A stretch of 64,000 nt of DNA, taken from the NCBI GenBank assembly GCA_034509425.1, contig JAVTVJ010000347.1, positions 62,001-126,000 on the forward strand. Reading direction: 5' to 3'. The notes under the pieces were generated by a model that was given only the letters and a program-made list of their open reading frames with translations, did not search any database and had not been told where the DNA came from. The position numbers were made by a program, and so were the translations under genes. This stretch comes from Eopsaltria australis. Its lineage: Eukaryota; Chordata; Aves; Passeriformes; Petroicidae. Below, piece by piece: positions 37,179-49,500 of this stretch (position 1 is its first letter; the number at the start of each line of letters is the position of its first letter).

Positions 37179-37724
37179 TGTCCTGGTTTTGGCTGGACAG
37201 CAAAAGGTCCAGCCAAAACACAATACAGGTTGTGTTTTGGATTTCTGCTGAACACAGGGTTAATAACACAGGGATGCTTTTGCTGTTGCTGAGCAGTACC
37301 TGCAGAGCAAGGTGTTTTCGGCTTCTGATACTGCTCTGCCAGCAAGAGGCTGGGGGTGTACCAGGAGCTGCAATAGAACACAGCTGGGATGGCTGACCCC
37401 AGCTGACCAAAGGAATATTCCATACCCTATGGTGTCATGCTCAGCATATAAAGCTGGGGGAAGAAGGAGGAAGGAGGGACATTCAGGGTTGTAGCATCTG
37501 TCTTCCCAAGTCACACATGCTTTCCTGGAGATGGCTGAACACCTGTCCATGGGAAGTGATCAATGAATTCCTTGTTTTGCTTTGCTTATGTGTGTGGCTT
37601 TTGCCTTCCCTGTTAAACTGTCTTTATCTCAACTCATGAGTTTTTTCACTTTTATTCTTCTGATTCTCTCCCCCATCTCACTGGTAGGGTGTCAGTAAGC
37701 AGCTGCATGGGGCTGAGTGTGCTG
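37179..37724 (+). mobile_element. Solo LTR of an ERVL-like endogenous retrovirus
   Basis: It begins TGTCCTGGTTTTGGCTGG, the start I know from a very common bird ERVL-type LTR. Further in come the promoter TATA (CAGCATATAAAGCTGGGG at about 37443), the AAGAAGGAGGAAGG purine block, ATTCCTTGTTTTGCTTTGCT, the ATTAAACTG polyadenylation region with TTTATCTCAACTCATGAG, and the CTCTCCCCCATCTCACTGG U5 segment. The last part (GCATGGGGCTGAG) is shorter than the consensus I remember. A TGTGC flanks the start (37174-37178) and recurs at 37718-37722, a possible 5-bp target duplication that would place the end at 37717, although the expected terminal CA is missing. There is no internal retroviral sequence, so this is a recombined or truncated remnant. 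Confidence 0.85.
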
Positions 37725-39400
37725 CAAGGTTTCTCTTGGGCCTCCATCTTTCATCTTTTTCTGTCACAAACAGACAGATCAAGGTTGCAAACAGACTTTA
37801 GTGTTAGCCTAATCTTATATATCAAATGGTCTAGAGCTACACTGACAATAACACTCCCCAGATGGGCAGCAGCTATCAGTGTGATGGCTGAAACAGGCAA
37901 GCACAATTGACAAGGAAGGAGGTGTACCTAAAACATTTTCTCTTGTATGGGTCTATTTTAATGGCTTTAGGCACCAAACCTAATTCCTATTTTAAAGTGT
38001 CATATTTATGCAGGATTTAAAAGATCCACTACCTTCAGAAGTCTTTCATATAAAGGTCAAATTTTTGAGCACTCAACCCAGGACCAGGGAAACCTTGGAT
38101 TCCAGTCATTTGGCAGCTGGACAGGGTCTGAACTCACAACATCTAGCTCTCTTAATATGTTTATGAGGGGTTTTTTAGAGTATGCACTACCAAGAAGGGA
38201 GTAGATCAAAAAAGATAATGACACATAATAGCATAGACCTTGTGCTCTAATTACCTATCTGTGTATATATTTACTTTCATTTCTGAGGTGATATGTGTCC
38301 TTGGCAGCCCATAGAATTATTTCAAAAATGACATCTGTGATGCCAAACTCTACCCATCTGCCCTACTCTATAGGGTATTGGTGGTCCCCAACCAGCCCTG
38401 CATAGCTAAAACTCTGCCAGCTTCACACAGCAGCACAGCAGGGGCAAATCAGAAGTCAAGAGGCAGGGATGGGCATGGCTCCTTATACAGAATATGGTGA
38501 TATAGACAGAAGGCAAAAGCCAATCGGGTGATAAAGAAACAGAAAATGTGGTAAAAACTTACATAGTGCAAGGGTGAAAAGGGTGAAGAGTTAAGTTCTC
38601 ACACCACAGCCTACTCTTGTCATCATGTTATATGAGCTGTCTGCCCTCAAGGATGGTAAGACAAGAACAGTGAGCACCATGTGCCCCAGCAGTCATCATC
38701 TGGTGACCTTCCAACCTCACACAAAGCATGAGGCAGCATCCTGGCAGCTCTTTATGTTTCCTTGCCCAGTGCTTAGAATTATAATTTGGAAAACTGAAAT
38801 CTAGTTCACATTCCTCTTGTGACTGATTTAACTTGTATCTTTTATCCCTCTTGTATGTCCTCCCAGTATATTAGTAGAAACATGATTCAGATTACTTGGG
38901 CAGAGAGAGAAGGTTTGACCAAATGATGTCTTAATTCATTCCCACAGCAACTTATTTCCTTATGAAAATTCATTTATTACTAACCATATACACCAACTTC
39001 AATACACATAAATTTCCCTCCAAGCTCATCACGTTGTATAAACACAAACACAAAAATTCCGAAGAAATCTACAGTTACTAGAAGGCAAATGTAAAAAACC
39101 ACAGCATTATGGAGTAAGTAGCTACTGGGATGTACAAATCAACTTCTTTAACCAAATTGCTCATAGTTTCTACTCTTTTCAGCAGTTATTTAAAACAAGC
39201 CTATAGAATTTTAAGGTATAGTACATCATATGTTGAGAAAAATTGAAATGACTATGTAGACATGGAAATACTCATCACTACTCTCAGAATTGTATATTTA
39301 TTAATCTATTACTAAATTATTACTTTTCTGTTAATATCTGACTCCTTCATAGGGGATATGAGAATTTTAGCCATTCTTGATTAAAATGCTAAGTAAAATC
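37725..39400. other. Intergenic, nothing recognised
   Basis: About 1.7 kb of AT-rich sequence lies between the two LTR-type elements. No feature could be supported. Confidence 0.5.
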
Positions 39401-39404
39401 ACTG

Positions 39405-41060
39405 AAAACAAGACTGGCCCTGGGGACCAATCAGAAGGTCACTGGTTATCTGTAACGAAATAAAATAAAAGGGACACACAAGAAGGAGAAAAAAGCAACA
39501 CCTGCATGTGGTGGTGCATTCCCCCCTCCTCCTTTCCAGGCTGCAGCGTGATCTGAGAAACACTTGTTAGGCCTTGGCCTTGAAACGGCACCTGGGCTCA
39601 GCTCTTCCCGAGCTTATCCAAAACACTGTCTGCCCCCAGGAGCTGCTGCTGTCTAAGGAGGTCCTGTTTTCCTTTTGACCAGCCTTGGAAAATATTTTTC
39701 TGAATAGCATAACATTCCTGTTCTCACACTTTCAAAGAAAGTGCGGACCCAAACTGTGGCCTGGATGAAACGTTGTAACTAAAGCCCAGTCTCTTGTGAC
39801 CCTATAAACAGCGGTCCAAAGTTAGACCCCTTGAGCTCTCCTGGATCTGTGGGCTGTGACCAGCAATCTCCCCCTGGGGGGAATGCCTCTCAGTCAGCAA
39901 ACCCTCAGGTTTGCTGTATTTGGAGGATCACCAAAAAATGATGTGTCCTGGGTTGATATCCTCACTCCTCAAGGCCTGACCCTTCACCCATCAGGAGATG
40001 CAAAGGCATCCAAAGTGAGTATTTCACTGACCTCCAAGGGGAATTTTTCACAGGTACCTTGCTTGCACTGACTCTTCGTGTCTGTATGCATGCTCCTGCA
40101 TGCATATATGCTGTAGCAAATCAGAGACAAATTCTGCTTTCTTAGATGTTTAAGTACCTTGGATATCTAAATAAGTTAGGACTGTAAGTAAGATTAAGTT
40201 ATAAAGTTATTTAAATGCTACTAAGTGTTGGTCTTTTGCTAAGTTGTTAAACATAAGTTATAAGCTAAGTGTTGTTATGTGTTGTTCTGCAGAGTTGCTA
40301 AGTACAACTTTGAAGCTGTAAATTAGGTTAAATGCTGTTAAGCAGTATTCCTCTGTTAAATTGTTACGGTAAGTTACAAATTAAGTTTATGTTATGTTAG
40401 GTATAATTGTTTTTCCTATGTTAATTTAATAGGCCTAAAGGATAAGTTAAGTTAAAATACTGTTAAGTTCGAGTGCTGTTAGGCTTTTAGGCTGTATTCC
40501 TTTTTATCCTTGGCCTCACTGTCTTTTGTCACATGCTCCTAAACCCACACACACCTACATAGTTCTTGGTTCATTTCTGTTTTGAATGCCTGGATTTTGT
40601 TTAGCTTTGTTGTTGCTTGTTTCCCCTTATTGTGTGATGCCTGAAGGATTTTTCTGCCTTTCTTCTGAATATTTCTTACACTGTTCCCTATATTCACAAG
40701 TATTAGCATGCATACTTGTGATGCTTTAGGTGATAGTTTAGCCTGGTTTCATGGTGTTTAGGAGGCCAGTAGACTAAACACCCCTGAAACCACGTAGAGT
40801 TAGAAGAACAAATACCCTGTTTTCGTGGGCCCTCAAGGTCTCCTAGTAGGACAGATTTTGTAAACTAGAAGTTAGCCCACCCAGGCCCCTTATTGGGCCC
40901 TCCTGGTAGACATGCTAATGTGTAGAGTCTTTAATTGTATACTCGATTGGGGGGATGGGGCTTTTGCGGTGCGTTCTACCTGGACGGCAGAAGCCACCGA
41001 ATGGGATCCTATTAAAATACCAAGGTAAACGACCCCCAACCCTCTAACCGTGTCTGAGCC
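39405..41060 (+). mobile_element. Probable endogenous-retrovirus LTR-like block with degenerate TAAGTT repeats
   Basis: The block differs in composition from both sides. In order it holds a C-rich 5' part (39520-39660), a TATA-like CCCTATAAACAGC (about 39800) followed by ACCCCTTGAGCTCTCCTGG, a 300-bp zone dense in TAAGTT/GTTAAG words (40160-40480), a hairpin at 40744-40792, and a terminal zone with ATTAAAATACC (about 41012) resembling a polyadenylation region. It has no open reading frame of interest. The length (about 1.65 kb) is long for one LTR, so two elements or an LTR plus adjacent internal DNA are possible. Its class is uncertain and its ends are approximate. Confidence 0.45.
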
Positions 41061-43860
41061 TTTATTTGCTAAGACCAGAAAAAGGCATCAGTGCCTTAAC
41101 TGTCCTGTAAGTAGTAGAGTCAATCTTGCCAATGAATTTGTTATGCTTTGTTGCTTAATATTAAATCTTTTTTTTTTGCTCATACTCCTGCCAAAGATTT
41201 TTAAGGGCTCTCAAACACTCGTTTGTAACACTGCAGAGCTCAACACTGTAACACTGCATCAGTGGGTTTCCCATTGCCAATATATTTACTTTTTTTACAT
41301 TTAGATTTTTCTTTGCATTTGATCTCATCCCCAACACACACACTGTAAGGTACATACACATATAAATATATAAAAGTGTGTATGTGTGCATGTAAGTACA
41401 TACACATATAAAGTTTTCTAGGTTACTTAGATTCTTCAGCTCCACTGATTTCCAGGCAAGGTGTAAGTCCTCAGTATATCTAAAATTCATATAGCCTCTC
41501 TTATATGGTTTTTGGTGAACTTTGGCATCTATATGTAACACCATGAACTTGAAACTTACTTCTATCAACTCCAGACTCTGGAAATTCAGATGTAATGTTC
41601 CAATCTACAACATTCCCTGAAAATAAAGTAAAAATAAGCCAATAGTTTGCTTGACCATAGCGAGGACTGTGTTCTCCAAAATACTTCAGAAAAGCCTATA
41701 TACCCCAAAAAATTTAATATAGGAATTAATTATTAATAAAAAAATATGACTGTCTAAGCCTTCTTATCATCATTAAGACAGTTCTCATCAACTACCTTCA
41801 GCAGCAATGGGACTCCCAATGACTCTCTGTGAGAGAATATTTAAATTTCTATTGATTAATCAGACACATATGATACTTATGTAAAGTTTGCTGTTAACAG
41901 ATGACTTTATTAAAGGTTGGCAGTACTTTCCTATTACAGATCCACTGATTTGCCTTGCAGTCAAACAAAATAATTTCATTGTAGCTAACGGCACTGTGGT
42001 GCATCTGGGAAAAAAACTGCAGGCTGCATCCTCATGCTAAAAAATGCCTTGGAAGTAATCTCAGGAGAATGTACAGAAAACTGCCTGAATAGGAAACCTT
42101 GATAAAAAGCTATGGCAAGAGGGATTAGCATGACCTTTTGGGGGAAGACGAACTAAAAGGAAGTTGTCTTACCTCTGTATATCTAATACTATAACACTAA
42201 GATTTCCTTGCTAACATCAAAACATCAAAAAACTTCAGTGCTCAAAGGTGTGTCACAGAAAGTGATCTAGATGCTGAAAAGTTAACATTGTGGTAGGTGT
42301 TTCAGGGAATTTGACATATTTAGTTTGGTGAAAAGAAATTTCACAGATGATGTGCATACTGGTACCTGCAAATGGAAAAGATATCCAAGAATAGGTGCCA
42401 GTCCGTCTCTGTGAAAAGATGTAGTAAGATCCAGGGATTGGAATGGTAATTTAAAAGAGGTAAAAGGTTTTAGTTGCAGAACAAGTCACACTTCTAGCTG
42501 ATCTCACCACAAATCATCAAATCATATATAAGCTAAAGGCTTGAAGTTCATGAATGTATCAATTCCTTCATTCTTCTCTTTCCTTTATGGGACATGGTAA
42601 GAACAGTTTCCTGCATTGTTCTCAATATACCCATAAGACATGCTGGGATGGTTTAGCTTCACTGAATTGTTGGGGTTTTACAAAGAAGTACCTGAGCATT
42701 GCCAATATGACAGGCATGTCATAGTACATGTTCTGGCCTTACACTTCCCAAAAGCATTACCCAATATATAGAATTTAAAGAACAAAAAACTAAAACCTAG
42801 ATTACTTAGAGCCATCACTAAGTAATTGACAAATTTAATAGGGAACTTAAGACAGGCTGTTTTCTCTAACCTTATACAGCTGTGGCCACAGGCTCCCTTT
42901 TCCAGTCAACAGAGAGACTCAAAGGAGCAGTCCACCTGGGATACTTGACACTCATCTGAAAGTGAACCATACCATGCAAGTGTTTACAATGTAGGCATTA
43001 GGTGAGATGAATCCAAGCCACACCCGCCTCGTATCCCACGATGAAAACAGGGAAGTATAGTAAGGCACACTTCCAATAAATCACTTTGGTATTAGGCAGG
43101 CAACAAATTTCTGTTAATGTGAGGGCTCTCCAAGGCCTTTTGGAACAGAGAAGCTCTGACATCAGACAGACTCTGAGACTATGAGCCAGTGTCAGCATTA
43201 ACAAAATGAACATATACTTTTCAAAACAAAAACCATGTATAAAATCTTACTATTCTTTTGGGATGTAACTGCAAAATGTTCTAACCCAAAAAGTATTTAT
43301 TTGGGCGCAGGCAACACTAAGAGACTCCAGAACAAAGCTGTTGCCCTGGGAAGCACAGGACAGGCAGAGAGAGCTCTCTGTTGTGGTAGGCAGATTTCAT
43401 CAACCCATACTTGGCAATATCTGAGTGTTACTTGGCTGTCCTTGAGTAGCAGGAGGGCCGAGGGCACTAAGAGCAGCCACCCCAGCCAGGGATCTGCTCT
43501 GCAGTATGAAAAGGGGATTTTAAGGCAGCTGACATATTTTGGCAGTTTAACTTAGAAAACCAACCAAAAAACCAAAATAAGGGGTTAATAAAGGTTAAAT
43601 CTTCAGATTTTAAGACCACCATGTCTATGGTTATGCCAAAATTTATCCTATTTAATATATAGTCTGGGAGCTGGCAGAACACGTACCACGGTGATGGGCA
43701 CATCTTGATCAAAATAAAACGGGTGCTTCTACAGAAAGGCAGCTGCCTTCCGTGGTAGCCTAAGGAAAGCCCGTGACTGATCACACGGTTTTTGTTTTCC
43801 ACGGAGGATGAGGTGAATAATGCCGACGTGTAGGGAGTGGACCAGGGATGAACGCACCCG
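41061..43860. other. Intergenic upstream of RAB23; nothing recognised
   Basis: AT-rich sequence with a small AC/TA-rich simple stretch at about 41330-41412. Open frames at 41.2-41.6 and 43.2-43.8 kb have no recognisable domains. Confidence 0.5.
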
Positions 43861-43869
43861 TGGGCCAGG

Positions 43870-44450
43870 AAAGATGAGCCCTGTCCGGATCTTTCCTCAG
43901 GAACCTAGACGAAAACCCCTCAAAAGCAACTTCTCCATCGCCTCAAGCCCAACTCGGGCGAACACCGGCCCCAGCCCAGCCCCCCGGGAGCGGCTCCCGG
44001 GCAGCCCCGCACAGCGGGGGCGGGGGCAGCGGGCAGGCGCCTCCCCGAGCGGCGCCCCCGGTCCTGACGGCGCTTCCGGGCGGGGGAGCCGGGATGTGCG
44101 TCCGGGTTGGGTCGGCCCCAGCGAGCAGTTTCCTCTCGCCTTCTCTCCGTCTCATCTTCCCTGCGCCCCTCCACCGCCGTGGCCTCGGAGGGAGCGCCGC
44201 CCGCCCGCTCCGTGAGGGCTTGGTGAGAGGGGCCGCGGGCGGGCGGGGAGCGGAGCGGGGCGCCCCGGGCTGGCGGGAGCGGGGACGGCGCCCCGGGAGG
44301 GGCCGGGGAGGCCGAGCCTCCGCCCTCGGCGTGGCCCCTCGGGCACGGCCGGGAGGTGTCGGCGGGATGGATCCCTGCGCGGAGACCCCTGCGTGGCTGC
44401 TTCTGTTCCATGCCCAAAATGGCCATTCGGCTTCTCAGTGCTAACGGGGC
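43870..44450 (+). promoter_or_regulatory. RAB23: RAB23 CpG-island promoter and probable non-coding first exon
   Basis: This is an abrupt GC- and CpG-rich island in AT-rich surroundings, 2 kb upstream of the RAB23 coding start and in the right orientation. It has multiple GC boxes (for example GGGCGGGCGGGG at about 44238). A 5' UTR exon probably ends in it: candidate donors are GTGAGA at 44223 (after GGGCTTG) and GTGAGG at 44212. The transcription start cannot be fixed. Open frames on both strands here are by-products of high GC and few stops. Confidence 0.7.
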
Positions 44451-45059
44451 TTGCCGAACTCCGGGTAGCCGGGTGTAGGCTAATGCAGTGAAGAAACATC
44501 ATCTGTCCGGGCGAGCCGAGCGAAGGGATCGGGGAGCTGCGCTCTGCCAGCACGGGTGTGAGTGTGGTGATGAGCACAGCCTTTAAAAAGGCACTATTTC
44601 CCCGTCCTTCGAAAGGAGGGTGATCTCATTCTTGGGAGGAAACGTGCCGCTCTGCAGCTGCAGAATGTAACTGTGATGATATCCCGGCACAGCAAAACGT
44701 GGGGGAAACTTAGCTTTTTCAGGTAGGCAGGGACAAAGTTGCAGCAGTCAAGAGAGACTTAAGAGCCTTGGGACAACTGGTTAAGGGAGCAGGAACATAA
44801 GCAATATTCTCTTCTGGCCTTCCAATCACGGGGGATGAAATAGGAAGAAAGAGGAAAACCATGGCGTTACAGGCAGAATTTTGGTATTTTGGTGGTGGGT
44901 CAGTCTACACAACAACCATGCCTGCTGCCAGTAGATGAGATACACGTGTTTCAAACGGGGAAACTCCTTTTACAAGTGTTAGTAGGACTCAATGAAGGAG
45001 TTTTGGACTAGATGTGAAGGGTAAAAGGGATGAAACCAGGCTCCCTAGAGAAAAGTTTG
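44451..45059 (+). other. RAB23 first intron, 5' part
   Basis: This is the shoulder of the CpG island grading into ordinary intron. Nothing else was seen. Confidence 0.45.
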
Positions 45060-46082
45060 GGGGAGGCACACATTTGAGGCGTGGAGATCCAGAGAGTGGT
45101 GGTGAGTAGATTTAAATCCATCTGGCAACTGGTTGCTAGTGGTGTTCCCCAGGCATACTGTTTGTGCCAGTACTGTTTAATATCTTTAGCAATGATCGTG
45201 TGTACTCTCAGTCAGTTTGCAGGTGACACCAATTTGGGTGGGAGTGTTGGTCTGCTGAAGGGTAGGAAGGCTCTGCAGAGGCATCTGGCTGGTTGGATTG
45301 GTGGTCCAAGGCCAATTGCATGAGGTGAAACAAGGTCAAATGCTGACTTCTGAACTTGGGTCACAACTACCCCATGCAGTGCTACAGGCTGGGGGCAAAG
45401 TGGCTGGAAAGCTGCCCAGCAGAAAAAGGCCTGGGAGTGCTGGTCAACAGCAGCTGAGCCAGTGTGTGCCCAGGTGGCCAAGAAGGCCAATGGCATCCTG
45501 GCCTGTAACAGCAATAGTGTGGCCAGCAGGAGCAGGGCAGGGATTGTCCCCCTACACTCAGCATCAGTGAGGCCACACCTGGAGTGCTGTGTGCAGTTCT
45601 GGGCCCCTCACTACAAGAAAGACATTGAGGGGCTGGAGGGTGTCTAGACAAGGGCAACAGAGGACAATGAGGTGAAGGGTCCAGAACACAAGTCCTATGA
45701 GAAATGGCTGAGGGAGCTGGAGAAAAGGAGGCTCAGGGGAAACCTTATTGCTCTCTATAACTGCCTGAAAGGAGGTCATAGCAAGGTGGGGGTTGGTCTC
45801 ATCTGCAAGTAACAAGCAATAGGACAAGAGGAAATGGCCTGAAGTTGTGCCATGGGAGTTTAAGGTTGGATGTTAGAAAAACTTCTTCACTGGAAGGTTT
45901 ATCAGGCATTGGAACAGGCTGCCTGGGGCAGTGGGGCAGCATCACTATCCCTGGAGGTATTTAAAAGATGTGTTCACGTGGCACCTAGGGACATGGTTTA
46001 ACACTTGGCAGTGTTGGGTTAATGATTGGACTTGCTGATCTTTGAGGTCTTTTCCAACATTAATGATTCTGTGATTTTGTAG
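45060..46082 (+). mobile_element. CR1 LINE, 5'-truncated copy with intact 3' end, in RAB23 intron 1
   Basis: About 1 kb in the same orientation as RAB23. It starts within the RT domain (SGVPQ motif at about 45137, FAGDT near 45218 where FADDT is expected) and runs through the CR1 3' region: the segment encoding [20 protein letters not shown] (45567-45626), GGTTGGATGTTAGAAAAACT (about 45865) and GGAACAGGCTGCCTGGGGCA (45911). It ends in the CR1 terminal repeat ATTCTGTGATTTTGT (46066-46080). Several frame shifts and internal losses make it inactive. Confidence 0.92.
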
Positions 46083-46420
46083 TTCAGTGCCTCCGTTTCT
46101 TCCTCATTAAGAAAAGAAGCCACCAAAACATCAGTGAAGTATCTTTGCAATAAGTCAAATAAATTATTCTCTACTTCCAATTTTTATTAATTTTCAATTA
46201 GTAAGCATCAAACCAAAGCTGAATAACTTACCTGAGGTCACTTAAGCAATCTGTGACAGAGACAGAAATAAATTGTTCTATCTATATGCACCCTAATCTG
46301 TGTGATCATCTTGCCTCTTGCTTTGTATTCACAGCATTTTTATGAACATAATAGCTATTTACTTTGTTGACAGAATCAGTAGTTTCCTGAATAAACCAGA
46401 GAGTCACCTGAGACGCAAAG
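46083..46420 (+). other. RAB23: RAB23 intron 1 end and 5' UTR part of coding exon 1
   Basis: This is unique sequence between the CR1 tail and the start codon. The acceptor is likely at 46371-46373, giving about 47 nt of 5' UTR in this exon. Confidence 0.55.
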
Positions 46421-46575
46421 ATGTTGGAAGAAGATATGGAGGTGGCCATCAAGGTGGTAGTAGTAGGAAATGGAGCTGTTGGGAAGTCCAGTATGATTCA
46501 GCGATATTGCAAGGGGATTTTTACAAAAGACTACAAGAAAACTATTGGTGTAGATTTCCTGGAAAGACAGATCCA
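46421..46575 (+). CDS. RAB23: RAB23 coding exon 1 (residues 1-51 and part of 52)
   Basis: The ATG at 46421 begins MLEEDMEVAIKVVVVGNGAV and the exon carries the P-loop and switch I (YKKTIGVDFLERQI). The donor is GTATGT at 46576. The exon also includes some 5' UTR: its acceptor is probably the CAG at 46371-46373 (alternatively ACAG at 46331-46334). Upstream in-frame sequence holds stops, so the start is firm. Confidence 0.96.
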
Positions 46576-49500
46576 GTATGTATTAAAAAGATGACATACT
46601 ATTGATTTTTACGTCTCTTTCTATTTCTTTTTTCTGTTGTAACCCTGAAATTTATGAAGGCTTGGAAAACAAGGCCTGCTGTTTCTGAAGCACACTAAAG
46701 GGATTTGTTTTCTCTCTTGTACTGCGGGCTAAAGTTACATCCTCTATTCTCCATCCAAAATTTAAGATTATAAATAAAATCTGGAATCTCTGCCATACCA
46801 AGCTATTTGACAAGTTTGCTTTGTATTCTACCACCTGTTGATTATTTTTTAAATTTGATCTTGTGATTTCTTGTGAAGAAGTGAAACTGCTTATGATAAA
46901 AGAATTACACAAATTTAGAAGCCAGTATAGAAAAAAAATGACTGTGAAAAAATAGTTGGAGTCTTTATGCAGTATAAGCAGCCAATACCCAATTATGTTT
47001 GATAAAGTGGAAAATCTTATGGTAATGAGAAGTAAGAAAATTCTGCAAGCAGATTAAAAAGACAAAAGCACCATTCTTCAGGTACCTAAGTTTTGTTTTG
47101 ATGTCGGTCTTATTTTTCATTGTAGAGAGAAGTGTAGAGGAAGAAGAGGAAAGGAAAAGGAAAATGGAATGTAGATTGTCAATAAAGAGCATATAATGAG
47201 TGACTATTTAGAGCATATAGTTGAGGGACTGTTGCCATAGTATGTTATGAAGGTGAATGATTATGATTTGTAAGTTCCATTATGTTTAAATTTAAATTTG
47301 ATTTGGATTACTCTTAGAGTGTAGAAACAGAAGTATTTCCATGATAAATGTTTTGATTTAATCCTGTTACTGTATTGATCACAAAACTGTCTTGTTTATT
47401 TCAGAGTTAATGGTGAAGATGTCAGGCTAATGTTATGGGACACTGCAGGTCAAGAGGAATTTGATGCAATAACTAAGGCCTACTATAGAGGTGAAAATAC
47501 CATGTTTGTTGTTTGGAAGTTGTTGGGTTTTCTTGGTCTGCACATCTTTAAAATATTTTCCTATCTTTATATTAAGAATTTTAGTGTGCAAAGCATGTTT
47601 AGTTCAGATTTTTCAGTTCTTAAATATTTTTTGGTTTTATGCAAGTTCCTTGTCTTAATTATGTCCACTTTATGCAGTAATGCCCTTTAGAAAATATTGA
47701 ATGAAATGAGATAAATATCTGCACAGAAACTGGACAGAACGCAGACATTCAAACAATCAGATGCAAATGTATATTTTCCCTCTAAAAGTGTTTCATTACT
47801 TCTGTGAGACACACATTTATAAATACTCCAAAAACTGTGGATGAGACACATAGTAATTAATCCAAGGAGGGGGAAATCCACCAGTCATCCTAGAAAAACA
47901 GTTAATAGGGCACAGCAGTTCTTTTGCTTGTACAGTCTGCCTTGAATATGTTAAAAGAAGAACAGTAACAAAAATGTATTTGCTTCATAAAATAAACAGT
48001 ATTATTTGTGTAAAGGCGCTTTTCTATTTAACCAGTTACAAATTGCATATTTAAGCTTTCCTTGCTTATAATTTAACAATGGTTCTGAAAATATTTCTTT
48101 TTGGATTTTTTAATGGGAGAGATACAAATGACTTGGCAAAGATTCCACTGTTAGATCTTGTAAACTATTTACCTGAGGTGGGGGGAAAATATACTGCTAT
48201 GGTATAAAATTACCTCATTTAGAGATAAAATAATGATCATGCCAAGCTGTTTCAGGGTATTATGGTCTTGTGGTCTTCTTATGTTTCATAATCAATTTGT
48301 CAGCTAATAGGTGGGGTTTTTGGTAATACTGCTTGTCGTTGCCTGTGATTGATGATTACTATTTCCTCAGAAAAATATCTTTCTTCTTTTGTCATGTGGA
48401 TATAGATAATTATTTTATTTTACAGTTGACAAGTTGAGCATATGAATTTTAGATTGTAGTACTTGATTCTCTTGGGGCTTCCTTTTTACTATCCTGGCCT
48501 TTGGTCCTCTTGTGTGCTTTGCTCTCCCCAGTTGTTTCAAGCCAAAGACTTTTTCTCCAAATTACTGGAACTGATAGGCTAGAATACAGAACATTGGGAA
48601 GAAATCAGAAGTACACCTGCTGGCCTCACTTACCACAAGCAACCTGGTGGTTAAAAACAAAATTAAAAATTTGCATGAGTATCTTGAAGTCTTGGTCATA
48701 ACTCATGCCCAGCATAGTGCTGTTAGATCTCTGCTTTGGGGTTCTTTGTACAGAAGTTTATGGCTGTGGAGCACAGTCAGCCTGTACACATTGTAGCAGC
48801 ATGATGGATATATAATAAATAGTTCAAGGTGTCAGATACAGGGACTGCTCTACACTAGACTTTGACTCATGAAGGACAAGGGAAATCGAAAGAGCCTGGA
48901 ATGCAGTTTTGGTCTAGCTTCAGCAATCACACTATTATGGAAGCAAAATGTCAGACTTACTTTGGAAGTGCAAGGATTTTATTGCTAATTATTGCTGATA
49001 TGGGGAGGACACCTCTGAGGTAAGATAGATGCTGGCTGTTAATTTAAGGTTTGCTTCTCCCACAGGTCAGTGTCCCCCTATCATTACACTAGGGCTTACG
49101 TACTCCCCTGGGACACTCTGTATTGTCAGTTCTTCAGTGATCAACTGCTCATCCGTGCTCACACATGAATGCTTCAGAGCCTGTCTCTGAGTTTTTCTTG
49201 TCCAGGGACCAAATTCATTCAGCCTTGCAGAGTAGGAGAATTGGAGCTGACAGTGGATTTGTTGTGGTGTTTTCTATGTACAGGCAAATGTGTGCAGCCA
49301 GTGTAGTTGCATGCCCATGATTACACAGTGCAAGGAGTCCAGCAGCCTAAATTCAGAGCTGAAGGAAGCACTGTATCTGTTTAATAATTTCTTTTTTTTG
49401 TATTGTACCATGCATCTTCTCACCATTTTCTATGTGATTGAAGTCAAATATTTCTCAAGGCAGTATTTGCTCATTTCTTCATGCATGTATCCACTTCCAT

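Noticed and set aside
43820..44577. Several 110-170-codon frames on both strands in the CpG island
   Set aside because: High-GC promoter DNA has few stop codons. The frames overlap in all directions, are Pro/Arg/Ala-rich and have no recognisable domain.
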